Shown: positions 1 to 11,812 of the stretch, in pieces | How the letters are laid out: every line of letters starts with the position of its first letter | Position numbering within the stretch: position 1 is the first letter of the stretch | Assembly: GCF_025766255.1 (NCBI RefSeq) | Contig: NW_026516688.1 | Coordinates: 62,001 to 126,000, forward strand | DNA from: Zychaea mexicana | Lineage: Eukaryota; Mucoromycota; Mucoromycetes; Mucorales; Lichtheimiaceae | Length of the DNA stretch: 64,000 nucleotides | Direction of reading: 5' to 3' | Made by a program: the position numbers and the translations under genes | Notes under the pieces: model-generated | What the model was told of the DNA's origin: nothing | Database searches by the model: none | What the model saw: the letters and a program-made list of their open reading frames with translations, nothing else

Positions 1-60
1 ATACTGAATTTGTGCCGATTGAATTGAAAGAAAGGGTGTATTACGTGACTGTAAGAGTCC

Positions 61-1660
61 CATTTTTCTCAAAAGGCGGATTTTTCAAATTGTAGGGCGG
101 TATTTTTTTTTTTTTTACTTTTGTTTAATGAGTACATACTTTTTTTATGAAGATGGCCAGGGAAACATTTGTGATGAAAATGGGCGCGATGCGATGGAAT
201 GCGAAGAAGAGATTAACCCCTTCCATCTAAAAACATTAACTCGTCTTCGACTTTACTGCGAGAAGCAAAATACAGAGCAGAAGGACACTGAGATGGAAGC
301 CTTAGATGCTGAGATGGAGGAGATTGCCACCAACTTAAAGATCAATAGTGGTAGGAGTTATAACAACTACACCAATGATCAGAAACTGCTTTTTGTCTAC
401 TACAATAGGATTAAGTTGTTCAATGCTGCCAAATCTGGTAGATTAGCAGGCGGTGTTGCTGAAAGAACTGCACAGAAATGGGCTAGGAGACTGAAAGAGG
501 ATAAAGATTGGAATATCTTTGAAAAACAAACCAATAAAATCAATAAATCAGCAGGCCAGCTTGATGAGAAGCATAAGATTCACCTTTTGAATTTTTATGA
601 CAGTAATCCTCAAGCCAGGGTTGTGGATGCAGTTTATTCACTTACTGAAAAATTCGAATCATTCACACTGAAAGAATCAAGTGTGAGAAATTTCCTCAAA
701 ACAGAATGCAACCTTTCATTCAAAAAAATCACTCGTCATCCAGCTCCCAGAAACGATCCAACCAAAATTGCAAACCGCATAGCGTGGGTTGAGAAGTGGA
801 GCAAAACAGATATGGATTACCTTGAAAATTGTGTTTTTGTTGATGAATCAGCTTTCGATATCAATATGAGACCTCCAGGAGGATGGTCTATTAAGGGCAC
901 ACCAGCTATTGTAATCACTCCTACCACCAGAGCAGTATCACACACAGTTTTGGGTGCAATCTCGGCGAAGTATGTCGTGTCAATGGAGCTTCGAAATCCT
1001 CAGGAACACACATTCAAAAGGCTAAAAATCGATTCTGGTAATCGCAAAAGAAAAGCACCATCAAAACCAAAGAAGCCTGCCTCCAAAGGAACTGTCACTG
1101 GCCATTATATGAATTTTATTCAGAAAACAATGGATGAAATGGATTGCATTCCGGAAATGAAAGGATATTATATAGTTATGGATAATGCACCAATACATAC
1201 ATCTAACGAGATTGATACTATGGTGACAGAGAGAGGATATAAGTGCATTTATCTCCCTCCTTACTCGCCTGAACTTAATCCTATTGAGCAATTTTGGTCC
1301 ATAGTTAAAAATAAGGTCAAACGTAGTCAATTTCAAACTAAAGAGGATTTATCAACAAGAATAACTGAGGCTTGCAATAATGTTCCTCCAGAACATCTTC
1401 GAGCATTTGTACAACATTCGGTAAACATATTTGAAGATTGCTTAAAAGGCAATCCTATCTAATAAAATGTCACAAACAACTGTAAAAAATATCTACTGAG
1501 GATCGAAGAGACCGCCCTTTGAGAAAATTGTAACCGCCTTTTGAGAAAATTGTAACCGCCCTTTGAGAAAACAAAAACCGCCCTTTGGAAAAAAACAATC
1601 CGCCTATTGAGAATTTTAAAACCCGCATTTTTATTTAAAAAACCGCCCTTTGGTGTTGCG
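61..1660 (+). mobile_element. Tc1/mariner-like DNA transposon with phased subterminal repeats
   Basis: An intact DDE transposase gene lies between two flanks built from the same short motif in opposite orientation. On the right, seven copies of a degenerate unit beginning ACCGCC(C/T)TTTGAGAA start at 1511, 1533, 1555, 1577, 1599, 1621 and 1642, a 22-nt period. On the left, two reverse-complement copies (GGCGGA at 75-80 and GGCGGT at 96-101) face them, followed by a poly-T run at 102-118. This is what subterminal transposase-binding arrays of a transposon look like, but I could not fix the exact terminal inverted repeats or a TA target duplication. The left end may lie outside the window. The limits given are only the outermost recognisable repeats. 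Confidence 0.75.
128..1462 (+). CDS. DDE transposase, Tc1/mariner (IS630-like) superfamily
   Basis: This 444-residue protein should cut and rejoin the ends of its own element. The N-terminal half (about 80-210) is helical and basic, as in the DNA-binding region of the family, with the segment AERTAQKWARRL reading like a helix-turn-helix. The catalytic core follows: D239 in VFVDES, D352 in VMDNAPIH and E387 in ELNPIEQFW, with 34 residues between the second Asp and the Glu, i.e. a DD34E triad as in Tc1 elements. The reading frame is uninterrupted from ATG to TAA and all three acidic residues are present, so the gene looks recently active or still active. It has no introns, unlike its neighbours. 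Family assignment is sure; the subfamily is not. Confidence 0.93.
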   Translation: MSTYFFYEDGQGNICDENGRDAMECEEEINPFHLKTLTRLRLYCEKQNTEQKDTEMEALDAEMEEIATNLKINSGRSYNNYTNDQKLLFVYYNRIKLFNAAKSGRLAGGVAERTAQKWARRLKEDKDWNIFEKQTNKINKSAGQLDEKHKIHLLNFYDSNPQARVVDAVYSLTEKFESFTLKESSVRNFLKTECNLSFKKITRHPAPRNDPTKIANRIAWVEKWSKTDMDYLENCVFVDESAFDINMRPPGGWSIKGTPAIVITPTTRAVSHTVLGAISAKYVVSMELRNPQEHTFKRLKIDSGNRKRKAPSKPKKPASKGTVTGHYMNFIQKTMDEMDCIPEMKGYYIVMDNAPIHTSNEIDTMVTERGYKCIYLPPYSPELNPIEQFWSIVKNKVKRSQFQTKEDLSTRITEACNNVPPEHLRAFVQHSVNIFEDCLKGNPI

Positions 1661-2314
1661 CTAACTGTATATAAAGAGACAATGTATTTAACCATCCCTT
1701 TCTGGTCTCATTCGACTGACTTGCAGACGATCATATGACAAAGGTCTACAGGATGCACATGGTCCTTGTTATTTCGTATAATGGACAGCTTCCCATCACT
1801 GGTAAATCTCTGGTATAACGAGCCGAGCACTTGGTACAACGTCATCGTAGTACAAACCTATGCCTATTGTACGATACGTTCCGTTGTTGGTTAGACGAAC
1901 GGAAGAGGAAGCATTTCAAAGCCGAGCAAACAAAAAGATTTTTCCAAGTGAGAACGAAAAGGCGAAACGATAAGAAGGACGAGTTGAGTCAAGTCGTTGG
2001 GGGGCTTACAAACCCATTAAAATGGTAAAACGCATTTGCTCGTATGGTGATGACGGTAATTTTCTTAAAATAAAGTTGCTTAACAATTCCAGCTGATTCC
2101 AGGCACAAACAACAGCTGGAGCGGGGGAAGAATGGATTGAAAGCAAGGCTAAACTTAGAAACAGTATACGCACATACACACATCACACACACAAACACAC
2201 ACACACAAAAAAAACCACAGCACACACGGCACATATTTTGCTCTTTATGGTTGTTTTTTCGTTTCCTTTCTCTCTCTTCTTTCTTCTAGCTCCTGCCTTT
2301 GTTCCTTGGCAGAA
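1463..2314. other. Right flank of transposon and 5' region of the TRP-like gene
   Basis: The first 200 bases hold the 22-bp repeat array of the transposon. A TATA-like TATATAAAG at about 1668 sits just past the last repeat. The remainder holds a CA-rich run near 2180-2215 and a CT-rich stretch at 2255-2300 directly upstream of the TRP-like start codon, typical of fungal promoters. I see no supported gene here. Confidence 0.5.
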
Positions 2315-3625
2315 ATGAAGCAGCGTCGTCGACCGCGCCATTTCTCTCCCTCTTCGTTTTGCATAACACCGCTGCCGCTGCTGTTGGTGCTTATCGCGCT
2401 AATATGTTTGCCTACAGCAATCGCACAGCAGCAGCCCATGCTTGACACTTCATTTACAAACGAAGCCAATTTCACGCAATGCTCCGATCCAAACACCTTT
2501 ATCGTCCATAGTCTTAGTCGAAGTTACGATCACGCCACCAATACCTTTAGCTTCAACCTAAGCGGACACTCCTCGATCGCAGTTACCAACCTTAACCCAG
2601 GGCAAAACCGTAAGTGCCCCCCCCTCTCTGTTTGAATACACAAGCTTGTAGGCACGATAATGACTTGAGCTATTCCTTCAGAATACTCTTCGGCAAGGAC
2701 AGAAGTCGTGGTAGGCTTTAATGCATTGATGGATCAGCGCCAGAGGCTATGCCCGACGCTGGAGAACGGCACCAATGGATGTCCGATATCGGCGGATTCA
2801 GACGTGTCAATTCAGCAGGTGATTAACAAAAGCATATACACAGGGAAGACAATTGATGATAACAATTGCTCAACTTTATCTTTTGATAGTCGTTTACACT
2901 GCCGGCAACGTCATTACCGCTTGGAGATATCATTACTCGCTATTCGACATTAACAGCAAACAGCCGAGAATGGATCTGCGTAACCATGGCGCCAGTTGGC
3001 TACGAGAATCCAGCATGGAAGATGGTGTTTACCTACGTTCCCGTCGCTTTCACAGTATTCGCAGCGCTGATTTCATTTTTTGCATCGTTTGCGACGGTAT
3101 CCGAAGCTGAGCACGACGTATTTCTGTTTACATCCAACTACGCCATGTTACCAGCAGCATTACGACTGAAATCGCCCGGGTTTTTTGACCTCATCTACTA
3201 TGCGCAGTTCATTACGCTGACGGGCTTGCTCAATCTAGAATATCCGGAATTCTATCAGTTGTTTGCTTCCAACTTTGCATGGAGCTTTTTGCTGTTTCCA
3301 GTACAATGGCTCCGCAATGTCAACGACTCCATTTTCCCTTATGATTCACCCGTTTCGGTGCAGCAGCTACAAGTAGAGCGACCTGTCACGGTAGAAGGAC
3401 ATGGCATAACGAGCTTTGCTAATGCCTTGGATATTGACGTAAACATTCTCTTTCTGACAAGTTTCATTTTCATGCTGATTATCCTGGCAGGATGTCTCGC
3501 CCTTTGTTTCCTCATTTGGATGGTTGTACAGGTCATGAGCTGGCAGGCGCCACATCGCTATGCTGCACAGACGCCTAAAATCATCAACTTTACAATAGGT
3601 ATGTGGTTAGACGGATCATTGGGCT

Positions 3626-3673
<48 letters not shown>

Positions 3674-5079
3674 AAGACTTGCGATGTGGCGGAAAAGGAT
3701 GGGGTATTTGGAAAGCTGCTTCAGCTCACAGGTAATTGACATGGAACCATTTCTCTGCATTCATTGCTATAGGCATCCTGTTACGTGTGCTCACTTTGTT
3801 CTATCTACCCATGATGGCACTTGGCTTTTTTCAGCTGATGCTGCCTGCGCCCTGGTACCTTCTCCTTACCGCTGCCCTGGTCCTCGTCTTTCACATCTGT
3901 TTGATTTATGGCGGAATTGCATTTGTATTATTGGACGTGCGTCCGCCCTCGCTTGTGTTCTCGGATATCACACTGTTGCTGCGCTACGGCTGCCTATACA
4001 ACACATTCACGGACGAAAGCTGTTACTTTTTTCTCTGCGCACTCGTGTACAGGGTTTTCATTGGGGCCATGACTGGATGGTTTTCATCATCGGGCGTGGC
4101 GCAAATGGTCGTACTCGTGCTTTTCGAAGCCGCCTACTTTGCCCTGCATATCTTCCGGCAACCTTACGCATCCCGACACGTTAACTTTCAACAGATCCTC
4201 TTTGGCGCATTCCGGCTTGTGATTACGCTGCTCAACATTACCTATGTGGACACACTGAACATCCTTGATCGCAATAAGCAGGCGGTCGCATATACCCAAG
4301 TGACACTCCACTGCATTGTCTTTCTTTTGATGTTTGCATTTCCTATCCGCAATCTGGTCGTGCTGCTTACGGGATTGGCGGATGATGAAATCTATGAAGC
4401 AGGTGCTCCGCCTGCAAGGATGGCCATCTGGCGTCGCAAACGAACGTTCGGACGGCGAGAAATGCATCAGCGTGTGCCTGCAAACGACGAACTCGATAGA
4501 ATCGCCGAGCAGCAACATCAGCAACAATTGTACGAACAGAACCATCTTCATCATGAAGAGCAAACCCAGGAGCAACAACCACAGATACCACAGCAGCAGC
4601 AGCAACAAGAGCCAGTGATGGAAGTCATTTCCTTGCATGATGATCCAGCACCGCCGGCAGCATTCATTCCCAGCAACCCTCCTCCTAAACCTTCCCCTCG
4701 ATCATCATTGCCTCCTCCTCCTACGCCGCCACACAAAGTGAAAACCAACATTGAACAGCACAATGGATGGAAACTCAGTGGCAGGAACCGACATTCTGTC
4801 CTTGGCTTGAATTCCAGTAATAATAACAGTAGTAGTAATAGTAGTAATCATAATACCAACATCATCAATACCGTGTATTCCCGTGAAGATCCATCTAATG
4901 CCGTAACTCAGCCATTAATCATGTCAGACAACAACAACAGCCGCCGACCTAGTACCTGGGATACTACCACCACACTAGGCCAGCAACCGCAAATCCATCT
5001 CAACAACTATCACCAACAACAACAACAACAACATCATCATCAGTATCATCAAAACAATCGACCTTACTCGCTTCAGTAA
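2315..5079 (+). CDS. TRP-like ion channel / flavin-carrier family (Pkd2/FLC-type) membrane protein
   Basis: Exons are 2315-2609, 2682-2818, 2890-3598 and 3773-5079, giving 815 residues. An N-terminal signal peptide (about 1-38) precedes a luminal ML-like domain (about 40-180) with conserved cysteines, then a multi-span TRP-like region (about 185-600) with many hydrophobic segments such as LIYYAQFITLTG and FLTSFIFMLIILAG. The cytosolic tail from about 620 is rich in Gln, Asn and Pro. This order is that of the fungal TRP-like family (S. pombe Pkd2, S. cerevisiae Flc1-3), which act in ER/plasma-membrane calcium and cell-wall homeostasis. The start is the ATG at 2315; an in-frame TTG lies just upstream. 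Intron 2 has an unusual GTGATT donor, but only it joins SIQQ to SFTLP in frame. Intron 3 carries a long AG microsatellite. Confidence 0.9.
3629..3669 (+). repeat. (AG)n microsatellite in TRP-like gene intron 3
   Basis: About 20 tandem AG dinucleotides lie 30 nt downstream of the GTATGT donor inside intron 3 (3599-3772). It creates a spurious Arg-Glu repeat reading frame if the intron is not removed. Confidence 0.95.
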
Positions 5080-5335
5080 CTGTACATTTACTCCTCTCTT
5101 CCAGCCAATTCCTCATATCCTTTGTTTTCTTTTTTGCTGTGTGTAATAAAACTGCCCTGTACATTTTTTTATTCACCCACAAGAAAAAATGTGTTGCCAC
5201 TCAATGATTGGTGTACAACTTCCAATTGATGCGCCGACTTGGGCCCAACCCATCCTCGACCCCATTTAAGCAACTATTTCGCGTTCCTCTTCTTGCTTCC
5301 TTAGTTAATATACATATTTATTGTTTTCTCCTCTC

Positions 5336-8300
5336 ATGGTTCAATCACCCGTCCACAAAGCTGTAGTCAAGAACGTACTTTCAGGTGATACTGTCATTCT
5401 ACGCGGCAACCCACGTCCGAACGGACCACCACCCGAACGGTTGCTTGCTCTTTCGAACGTTCAAGCACCGAGATTAGGCAACAAGGACAGAGATGATGAG
5501 GTACCAGGGGGGCGAGAATGACGCCAGCCTCGCACTTGATGCTGCTGCTGTTAACCTTTCGCGCGATCTTCTGTACTTGGCATTCTGTATATATACTCAC
5601 ATAAATTGACTTGTTTCGGTGTATAGCCATTTGCTTTTGGCGCTCGAGAATTTTTACGTAAGCTATTAGTTGGCAAGGAAGTCTCGTTTGTCCCTGAATA
5701 CACCGTGACGACCACAACGCCTACTCGCGAATATGGATTCATCATGACTGCCAATGGCGAAAAGGTGGCCGAATTGGGTGTCAAAGCGGGATGGCTCAAG
5801 GTCAGAGACGGCAAGGCACATGGTGATCTTGAGGAACACGAGGCTACGTTAGACCATTTGCATGATTTAGAAGACGAGGCGCGGGAAGCGAAACGTGGCA
5901 TGTGGGATTCGGACGCATCGGGTCTCCGCGACGTGTCTTTTACTTTTGACGGTGATACACGCGCATTTTTGAACAAGTACAAGGGACAGCCTTTGGAGGG
6001 TACGATACAAAAAAACAAAAACGATCAGGTGTAGAGAGAGAGAGAGAAAGAATGGGGTTTTAGAGGCTGATTACCAATGTCTTTTGGTTCCCCTTGGCTA
6101 TATTCTAGCCACGATCGAACAGATTCGTGACGCATCCACATATCGTGTTTTGTTGACCTTGCCTGACAAATCACAACAATACATCACATTGCTTCTGACT
6201 GGTATCAAGGCACCCGGATGCAAGCGTGACAATGTCCCTGAAAGCGTGTCAGAGCCCTTTGGTGAAGAAGGAAAATTCTTTGTCGAGACTCGATTACTGC
6301 AACGCGGCGTAAAGGTGTTGTTGGAAGGCACAAATGGACAGACCTTTGTTGGTTCCATCAAGCATCCTGCAGGCAACATTGCCGAGTTGTTGCTGGCCAA
6401 TGGTTATGCCAAATGCGTCGATTGGAGTATCACCTTGGTGACCGGTGGCCCTGTGGCACTGCGCACCGCTGAAAAGTAAGAAAACTCGGAAAAAAGATCT
6501 GTTTACACATACTCAAAAGAAAAATTACATGATTACTGATTAAAAATCCCTGCTATTGGTTTTGGCGGGTAACAGGCTGGCCAAGGAGAAGAAGCTTCGT
6601 GTGTGGCGCGATTTCGTAGCTAAGGAAAAGACCAATGATTCTGAATTTGAAGCACAGGTAAATAACATCTATTAAATAGCTTTGAAAAAAGCTTACTTAT
6701 ACGGAAATGATTATGGTAGGTCCTCAAAATCGTTACTGGTGACACCATCCTTGTCAAGACCAAGTCAGGTGTTGAGCGCAAGCTGCAGTTGGCTAGCGTT
6801 AAGCAAGCACCCCGAGGTGTCGGAAGCACCGCTCCTGGTGGCAGCAACAAATCAAGAGACGTCAAGGAAGTTGGTTACCAATTCGAAGCAAGAGAATTCT
6901 TGAGAAAGAAATTGGTTGGAAAAACTGTAAGTTTCATTTCGTGGGCCTTTCACAATTGCTGCCTGCCAGATCAGGGAAAGAAGACGTTGATTTTCCACTG
7001 TGACTATGCAGCTGATTTTGTCGACCACTTTTTGGTTCTTTAGGCACATATCAGTGTTGATTATCACAAGCCGGCACAGGATGGATTTGAAGCAAAGGAT
7101 TGTGCGACTGTTAAAGTGGGCCATGTGTAAGTCTTTGTCAAAATCAAAATTAGCTGTGAATGACAAGTCTTGTATATACTGAAAAACAAGCGACTATAGT
7201 AATGTTGCCGAGCAACTAGTTGAGCGCGGTTTGGCTACTGTGATCCGTCACCGTAAGGATGATGATAACCGGTCTCAATTCTATGACCAGCTTTTGTTGG
7301 CCGAATCAAAGTAAGGATGGCACGAGATTGGAAAAACAGGACGTACGATAGAATCATTAACATCAAATCGTTTGAATAGGGCACAAGAAGGTCAAAAGGG
7401 TGTCCACAGCACCAAGGAACAGCCTGTCGTGCGTATAGTGGACGCTTCCGAGGTAAAATATATACATGAATATGTGTTTGATAAAGAAATGCAAAAGTGC
7501 TAAAGCCCCTGTGTCTTTTAAATCCAGAATGCTTCCAAGTCTCGTCAATTCCTTACTTTCCTCAAGCGTAGCAGCAAACAACACGCAGTGGTCGACCACG
7601 TTGCAAACGGCTCGCGTCTTTTCTTGTGGATTCCCAAAGAAAACTGCCGACTTACCTTTGTACTTGCTGGCATCCGTGCACCGAGAGTCGGCCGCACATC
7701 TAACGAGCGATCTGATCCCTATGGTCCTGAAGCACTTGCCTTTGTGGTCGAAAAGTGTCTGCAGCGCGACGTTGACATCCAAGTTGAAAACGTTGACAAG
7801 ACCGGCTCATTTATCGGAAGTCTTTTCATCAACGGCGAAAACTTGGCTGTGCTCTTGTTACAAGAAGGTCTTGCCAACATTCACGAATATTCCGCCAACG
7901 AATCCCAATATACCAACCAGCTGTATACCGCTGAACGCAATGCACAAGCATCCAGAAAGGGATTATGGAAGGATTATGATGAAGAAAAGGAACAGCAGGA
8001 GGCTGCTGCGGCTGCAGCAGCGGCAAAGTCTGAAGATGTGGTTGTTGAACAGAAGCGACAGTATATTGATCTGGTGGTATCAGAATATTTGAGTGGTCAT
8101 CGGATCTATATCCAGGTCGTTAACGAGGATGTGCGGAAACTGGAAGCTCTGATGAGCGAATTGTCACAGTATCATGTCAGTCGAGGCGGCATGGATGGAC
8201 CCCACAAACCACGTGTGGGCGATATCGTGAGTGCCAAATTCACTGAAGATGACAGCTGGTACAGAGCCAAGGTCCGCCGGGTTGCAGGCGATTCCATAGA

Positions 8301-8995
8301 TGTATTATATATTGACTATGGCAACGTAAGTGTTCTATGCTCATTATAGAGCACGACATACTTTTCACTATTCTTCTAACTCTTAACATGGTTTTGTGTA
8401 GTCCGAAATTATATCCACTTCTCGCATTCGCGTTTTGCCAGACAAGTTCAAGACCTTAAAACCTCAAGCACAGGAAGCCGTTCTCTCATTTGTCAAAGGA
8501 CCTGAGCGAAATGAAGACTATGGTGATGAATCTATGGAACGACTGAAGGAGCTGACTGGCGTAAGTTTTATATTGCTAGAATAATGTGGAGGTCAAGACT
8601 CATCCTGTTTTTTTTTCTTTTTTCGTTGGAACAGGGCAAACAACTCGTTGGTATAATTGATGCACGCGACAATGGCGTATTGTGCTTGACATTATATGAT
8701 CCATCCAATTCTAGCAGTGCTGAGGCCAGCTTGAACTTGGAAATGGTGCGTGATGGTCAGTTGTTGGTCAATTCCAAGGTACGCTATGCTGCTGGCCACC
8801 AAGCTACTATCAAAACCTTGCAAGAGGCTCAGGAGTCGGCTAGACGTGAACGAGTGAGTTGTTTTCTCTCTCTTTTTATTTTGTCGTGATGTTTAAGAAA
8901 ATGATAATACTAAAGTTTGCTTGTTTTGCTAAATCTTATCTTAGCTTGGACTTTTTGAATACGGCGATCCTAGCGTCGAGGATGCTCCTTTCTAA
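5336..8995 (+). CDS. SND1: Tudor-SN (staphylococcal nuclease domain-containing protein 1)
   Basis: Twelve exons: 5336-5500, 5627-5999, 6109-6475, 6576-6657, 6720-6926, 7044-7126, 7200-7310, 7380-7452, 7528-8325, 8402-8560, 8635-8853, 8945-8995. They encode 895 residues, the usual length for the family. Four SNase-like domains come first (about 1-150, 180-320, 330-480, 490-640), with recurring signatures such as [13 protein letters not shown] and [13 protein letters not shown] Tudor domain (about 700-775) contains VGDIVSAKF and [10 protein letters not shown], split by intron 9. A fifth, partial SN fold closes the protein. SND1 is a cytoplasmic RNA-binding protein linked to RNA decay, splicing and stress granules. 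All twelve exons agree in phase, so the model is strong. The A-rich 3' end is at about 9000. Confidence 0.95.
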
Positions 8996-9223
8996 AACAA
9001 ACAAAAAGAAAATCAATCCATGCTAACCCCCACATTATATGTCATCTATTATTTGTGTATTTCATTGTAAAAAACAAAAGAAAACTTCTAGTGTACGCCA
9101 TAGCATGGTAAAAAAAAAAGTCAATTCCATGTAGCATATTTTACACAAACATCTTTTTGGGTTATGCTAGTTAACGAATAATGAAGCTGGATGAATTATG
9201 TATGCACGTTTTCTATATCTTCT

Positions 9224-11010
9224 CTACCGAGAAGGAGATATGGTGATGGCGGATGAAAGTTCAATTGTCTCAAACGGTTGTTGCTGTTGTTGCGGTGGTT
9301 GCTGACGCGGCTGCTGTTCTGCGTCGTTATTGTTCAAATTCTCTTCGTGTCGTCTTCTTGGAAATAATAAATTTCTCATCCGTGATACGAATGTATTCTC
9401 ATGGTCATTGCTTTCGTTTGTACCCGCCTCTCCAGGCTGTACACGCGGCACAAATGGCTGTGAGCAATCATACTTGCAGAGTGGGCATTCGGCTGCTTTT
9501 GATGTCAGCCAAGGATCTATAGCAGATATATATTCGGTATCAAAAGGTTGGTTAAGCTTTTCTGTATCTGATTCTTTTAATTTTTACTACATTGTGTGTG
9601 GGCCTTTACCTATACATTCACAATGGAATTCATGAGTACATGGTAGCTGCCTGACCATATCACCATGCTCGACCTTCTCCAGGCAAATAGCGCACAGGTC
9701 TTCTTCGTCATCTTGCTTCTTGTTTATTGGCGGTGCAGCTGCAGCAGGGGCAGGGGCAGCAGCAGTTGAGACTTTTTTTAGTAGAATCGAGGATACTCTT
9801 GAAGCACGTCGTCGTATAGCATGCCCATCAGGCACTGCATCGCTGCCGCCAATAGTGCGTGTTGGTAAGGTGCTCAGTTGAGATTCATCTAGCAGCTGCT
9901 TGCCCATAGGCAACATGTCTGGCGTTGGCGGGACAAGACCTTGTTCCACGCGTTCTCTTAATCGTCGGTTCTTGCGCAATAGGTGGCAGTGCATGATCAC
10001 TACATGTCATTATATGTATCAGTTAAAAGATAAATGACGCACACATCACACTAGCTGTTATAACCTGAAGTGAGGAAACCAATGGCTAGGAGCGCGCTCA
10101 TGACAATCAGTGTCATTTCCCAGGGGTTCGGGCCACGCGAGCTGCCAGGCAACATGAGTACACGCACTGCCTGTTGAACCGTGGACGTCCCTTGCTGTGC
10201 AAACATGAGAACGTGGCGACTCAGTTGAGGTCCAATACGCGGATCGACATGGAACGCCGGGATAGTGATTTCAGTGTCTGCCGGAACATACTAATACCAT
10301 CATATATATATATATATATATATATCTTCATCAATCAAACAAAGTTCCTCTAGTAGGTTACAACAAGTCTCTCTTTTTTTTGGCAACTTTCTTTTCATTA
10401 CCATGGTTCCGTCGTCAATGTAATTACTCGAGTTTTTCGTATCGGCTCCAGGCTGATTGTAGATGATAGCGCCAATAGCTCCATCCTGTTGTGCAAGACG
10501 GATCTTATCGACAAAAGTGCACGGCCCTCCACTGGTGATTAATGCAATCCGAGGCAGCGCTCTTTGATATTCTTGATTGAAAAAGGGTGGGGTCATACTG
10601 GTTCGGTTGCACGAATCATTTCTGGTGTACAAAATACCCCGTAAACCATGCCGACTGGGCTGTGTAAGGTTGCTTGCAGCCTGGACGTTTTCGTCATACA
10701 TGATGGCAGGTACATTGACATTGACATGATTGATGGACGATGAGCTAATGTTGAGCCAGACGACGTCTTTTTTATTTATGTGGGGCATATCAGGGTGCAT
10801 GTTAATTATATCATGGCCTATTGTTGGATGTGAGTAGTATACATGTATTGCTACCAGGCACTTACCTTGGCTGATGGTTGGATTAGAGAAGAGACCAAAA
10901 AGAGAGCCATGGCAAGTAAAGGTGAAGCATGACAGTAATAATATGAGTGGGAAGAATAGTGATTGTATGAAGGCTTTATCGTGGACTCGCATAGTAGTAG
11001 TAATGTACAT
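9224..11010 (-). CDS. PA-TM-RING E3 ubiquitin ligase (RNF13/RNF167-like)
   Basis: Exons in transcript order are 11010-10866, 10817-10402, 10290-10065, 9999-9610 and 9516-9224 (489 residues). The protein has a signal peptide, a lumenal protease-associated domain (with ALITSGGPCTFVDKIRLAQQ and GAIGAIIYNQ), one transmembrane helix (MTLIVMSALLAIGFLTS), a basic stop-transfer stretch, and a RING-H2 domain (CAICLEKV, LPCTHEFHCECIDPWL, CPLCK). The tail is Gln-rich. Family members are endosomal/vacuolar membrane ubiquitin ligases; the RING recruits the E2. Intron 1 is only 48 nt and lacks an in-frame stop. Intron 2 holds a TA microsatellite. The start is the ATG at 11010; a second in-frame ATG at 10992 would also keep the signal peptide. 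Confidence 0.92.
10302..10325 (+). repeat. (TA)n microsatellite in PA-TM-RING intron 2
   Basis: A run of TA dinucleotides next to the acceptor side of the intron 10291-10401. Confidence 0.9.
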
Positions 11011-11812
11011 TAGTAAAAGGCTTGACAAAGGGAAAAAGAGAAAAGGAAAGAAAATGGCATTTTGCCCGAATGATATAAAGATGGAAAAGGTTCGCGAATG
11101 ACGATCATGAAAGGGGGGGAGAAACGGCTAAGAAAAAGAGAAAAGCGGGTTTTCCAGCTACAACAAACCGAGGATGAGAGGGGTGGGGGCTGTGAAAGAG
11201 GGAGGGAGAGAAGAGCGGTTGGGTAGCAGGGCACAGCCCCTTAAATCTATTTGCCCGTTGCTTCTTCTCAAGTTTCCTCAGAGTTTGTGATGCTGCTTGT
11301 TTACTTCCAGCCTTCCATGACGTGTCTCATCCCATCAACAGAGAAGAGGACGATTCACAGGGAAACCCCAAAGCGTGTTTGTTCTGCAACCTTTTTATGC
11401 AGAAAAGCGATGCACTTTTTGTGTCACCACACCGTCGGTTGCCGCCAAACGGTAAGTCCATGTACGCCTGGAAGGTACCGCCCTCTTTCTAAACAGCCAA
11501 ACGAACAAGTCCATGGAGGCATAGCTTCTTTTTTTTTTGTAATCGTCAAACGAAACCGAGCGTGAGGCTGTGCTCAAACTTTGTGATCCAACAAAAAAAC
11601 CTCTTTCTTGTTTCGTACGGTACACTTACTGCTTAAACAGCGGACAATACATTGTTGTTTCTTTGTTATGCATCCTATAGGAGTGCCTCTTTTTTTTTTT
11701 TCTGGTGCGACGATTGGCTGTCAGACAGTGTGAGAAAAGGAGGAGGGGGAGGGGTTGTGTGGGGGAGAGAGTGATCCTGCCTTCTTTTTTTCCGTTTAAA
11801 AACCTTGCTTCC
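11011..11812. other. Divergent intergenic region between PA-TM-RING and DUF202 genes
   Basis: About 800 bp separates the two start codons. It contains purine/pyrimidine-biased tracts (GA-rich at 11020-11220 and 11725-11775, T-runs at 11530 and 11690), as expected of fungal promoters serving both directions. I see no supported coding region. Confidence 0.5.

Noticed and set aside
2306..2314. Upstream TTG as start of the TRP-like protein
   Set aside because: An ATG at 2315 gives a normal basic n-region and signal peptide; there is no reason to invoke a non-ATG start.
3603..4184. Plus-strand frame with a run of Arg-Glu repeats
   Set aside because: It is the intron microsatellite read through into the wrong frame of the TRP-like gene; the correct exon begins at 3773 in another frame.
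4087..4638. Leu-rich minus-strand frame opposite the TRP-like gene
   Set aside because: The Leu runs are the complement of the CAG/CAA Gln-coding region of the real gene; no independent gene evidence.
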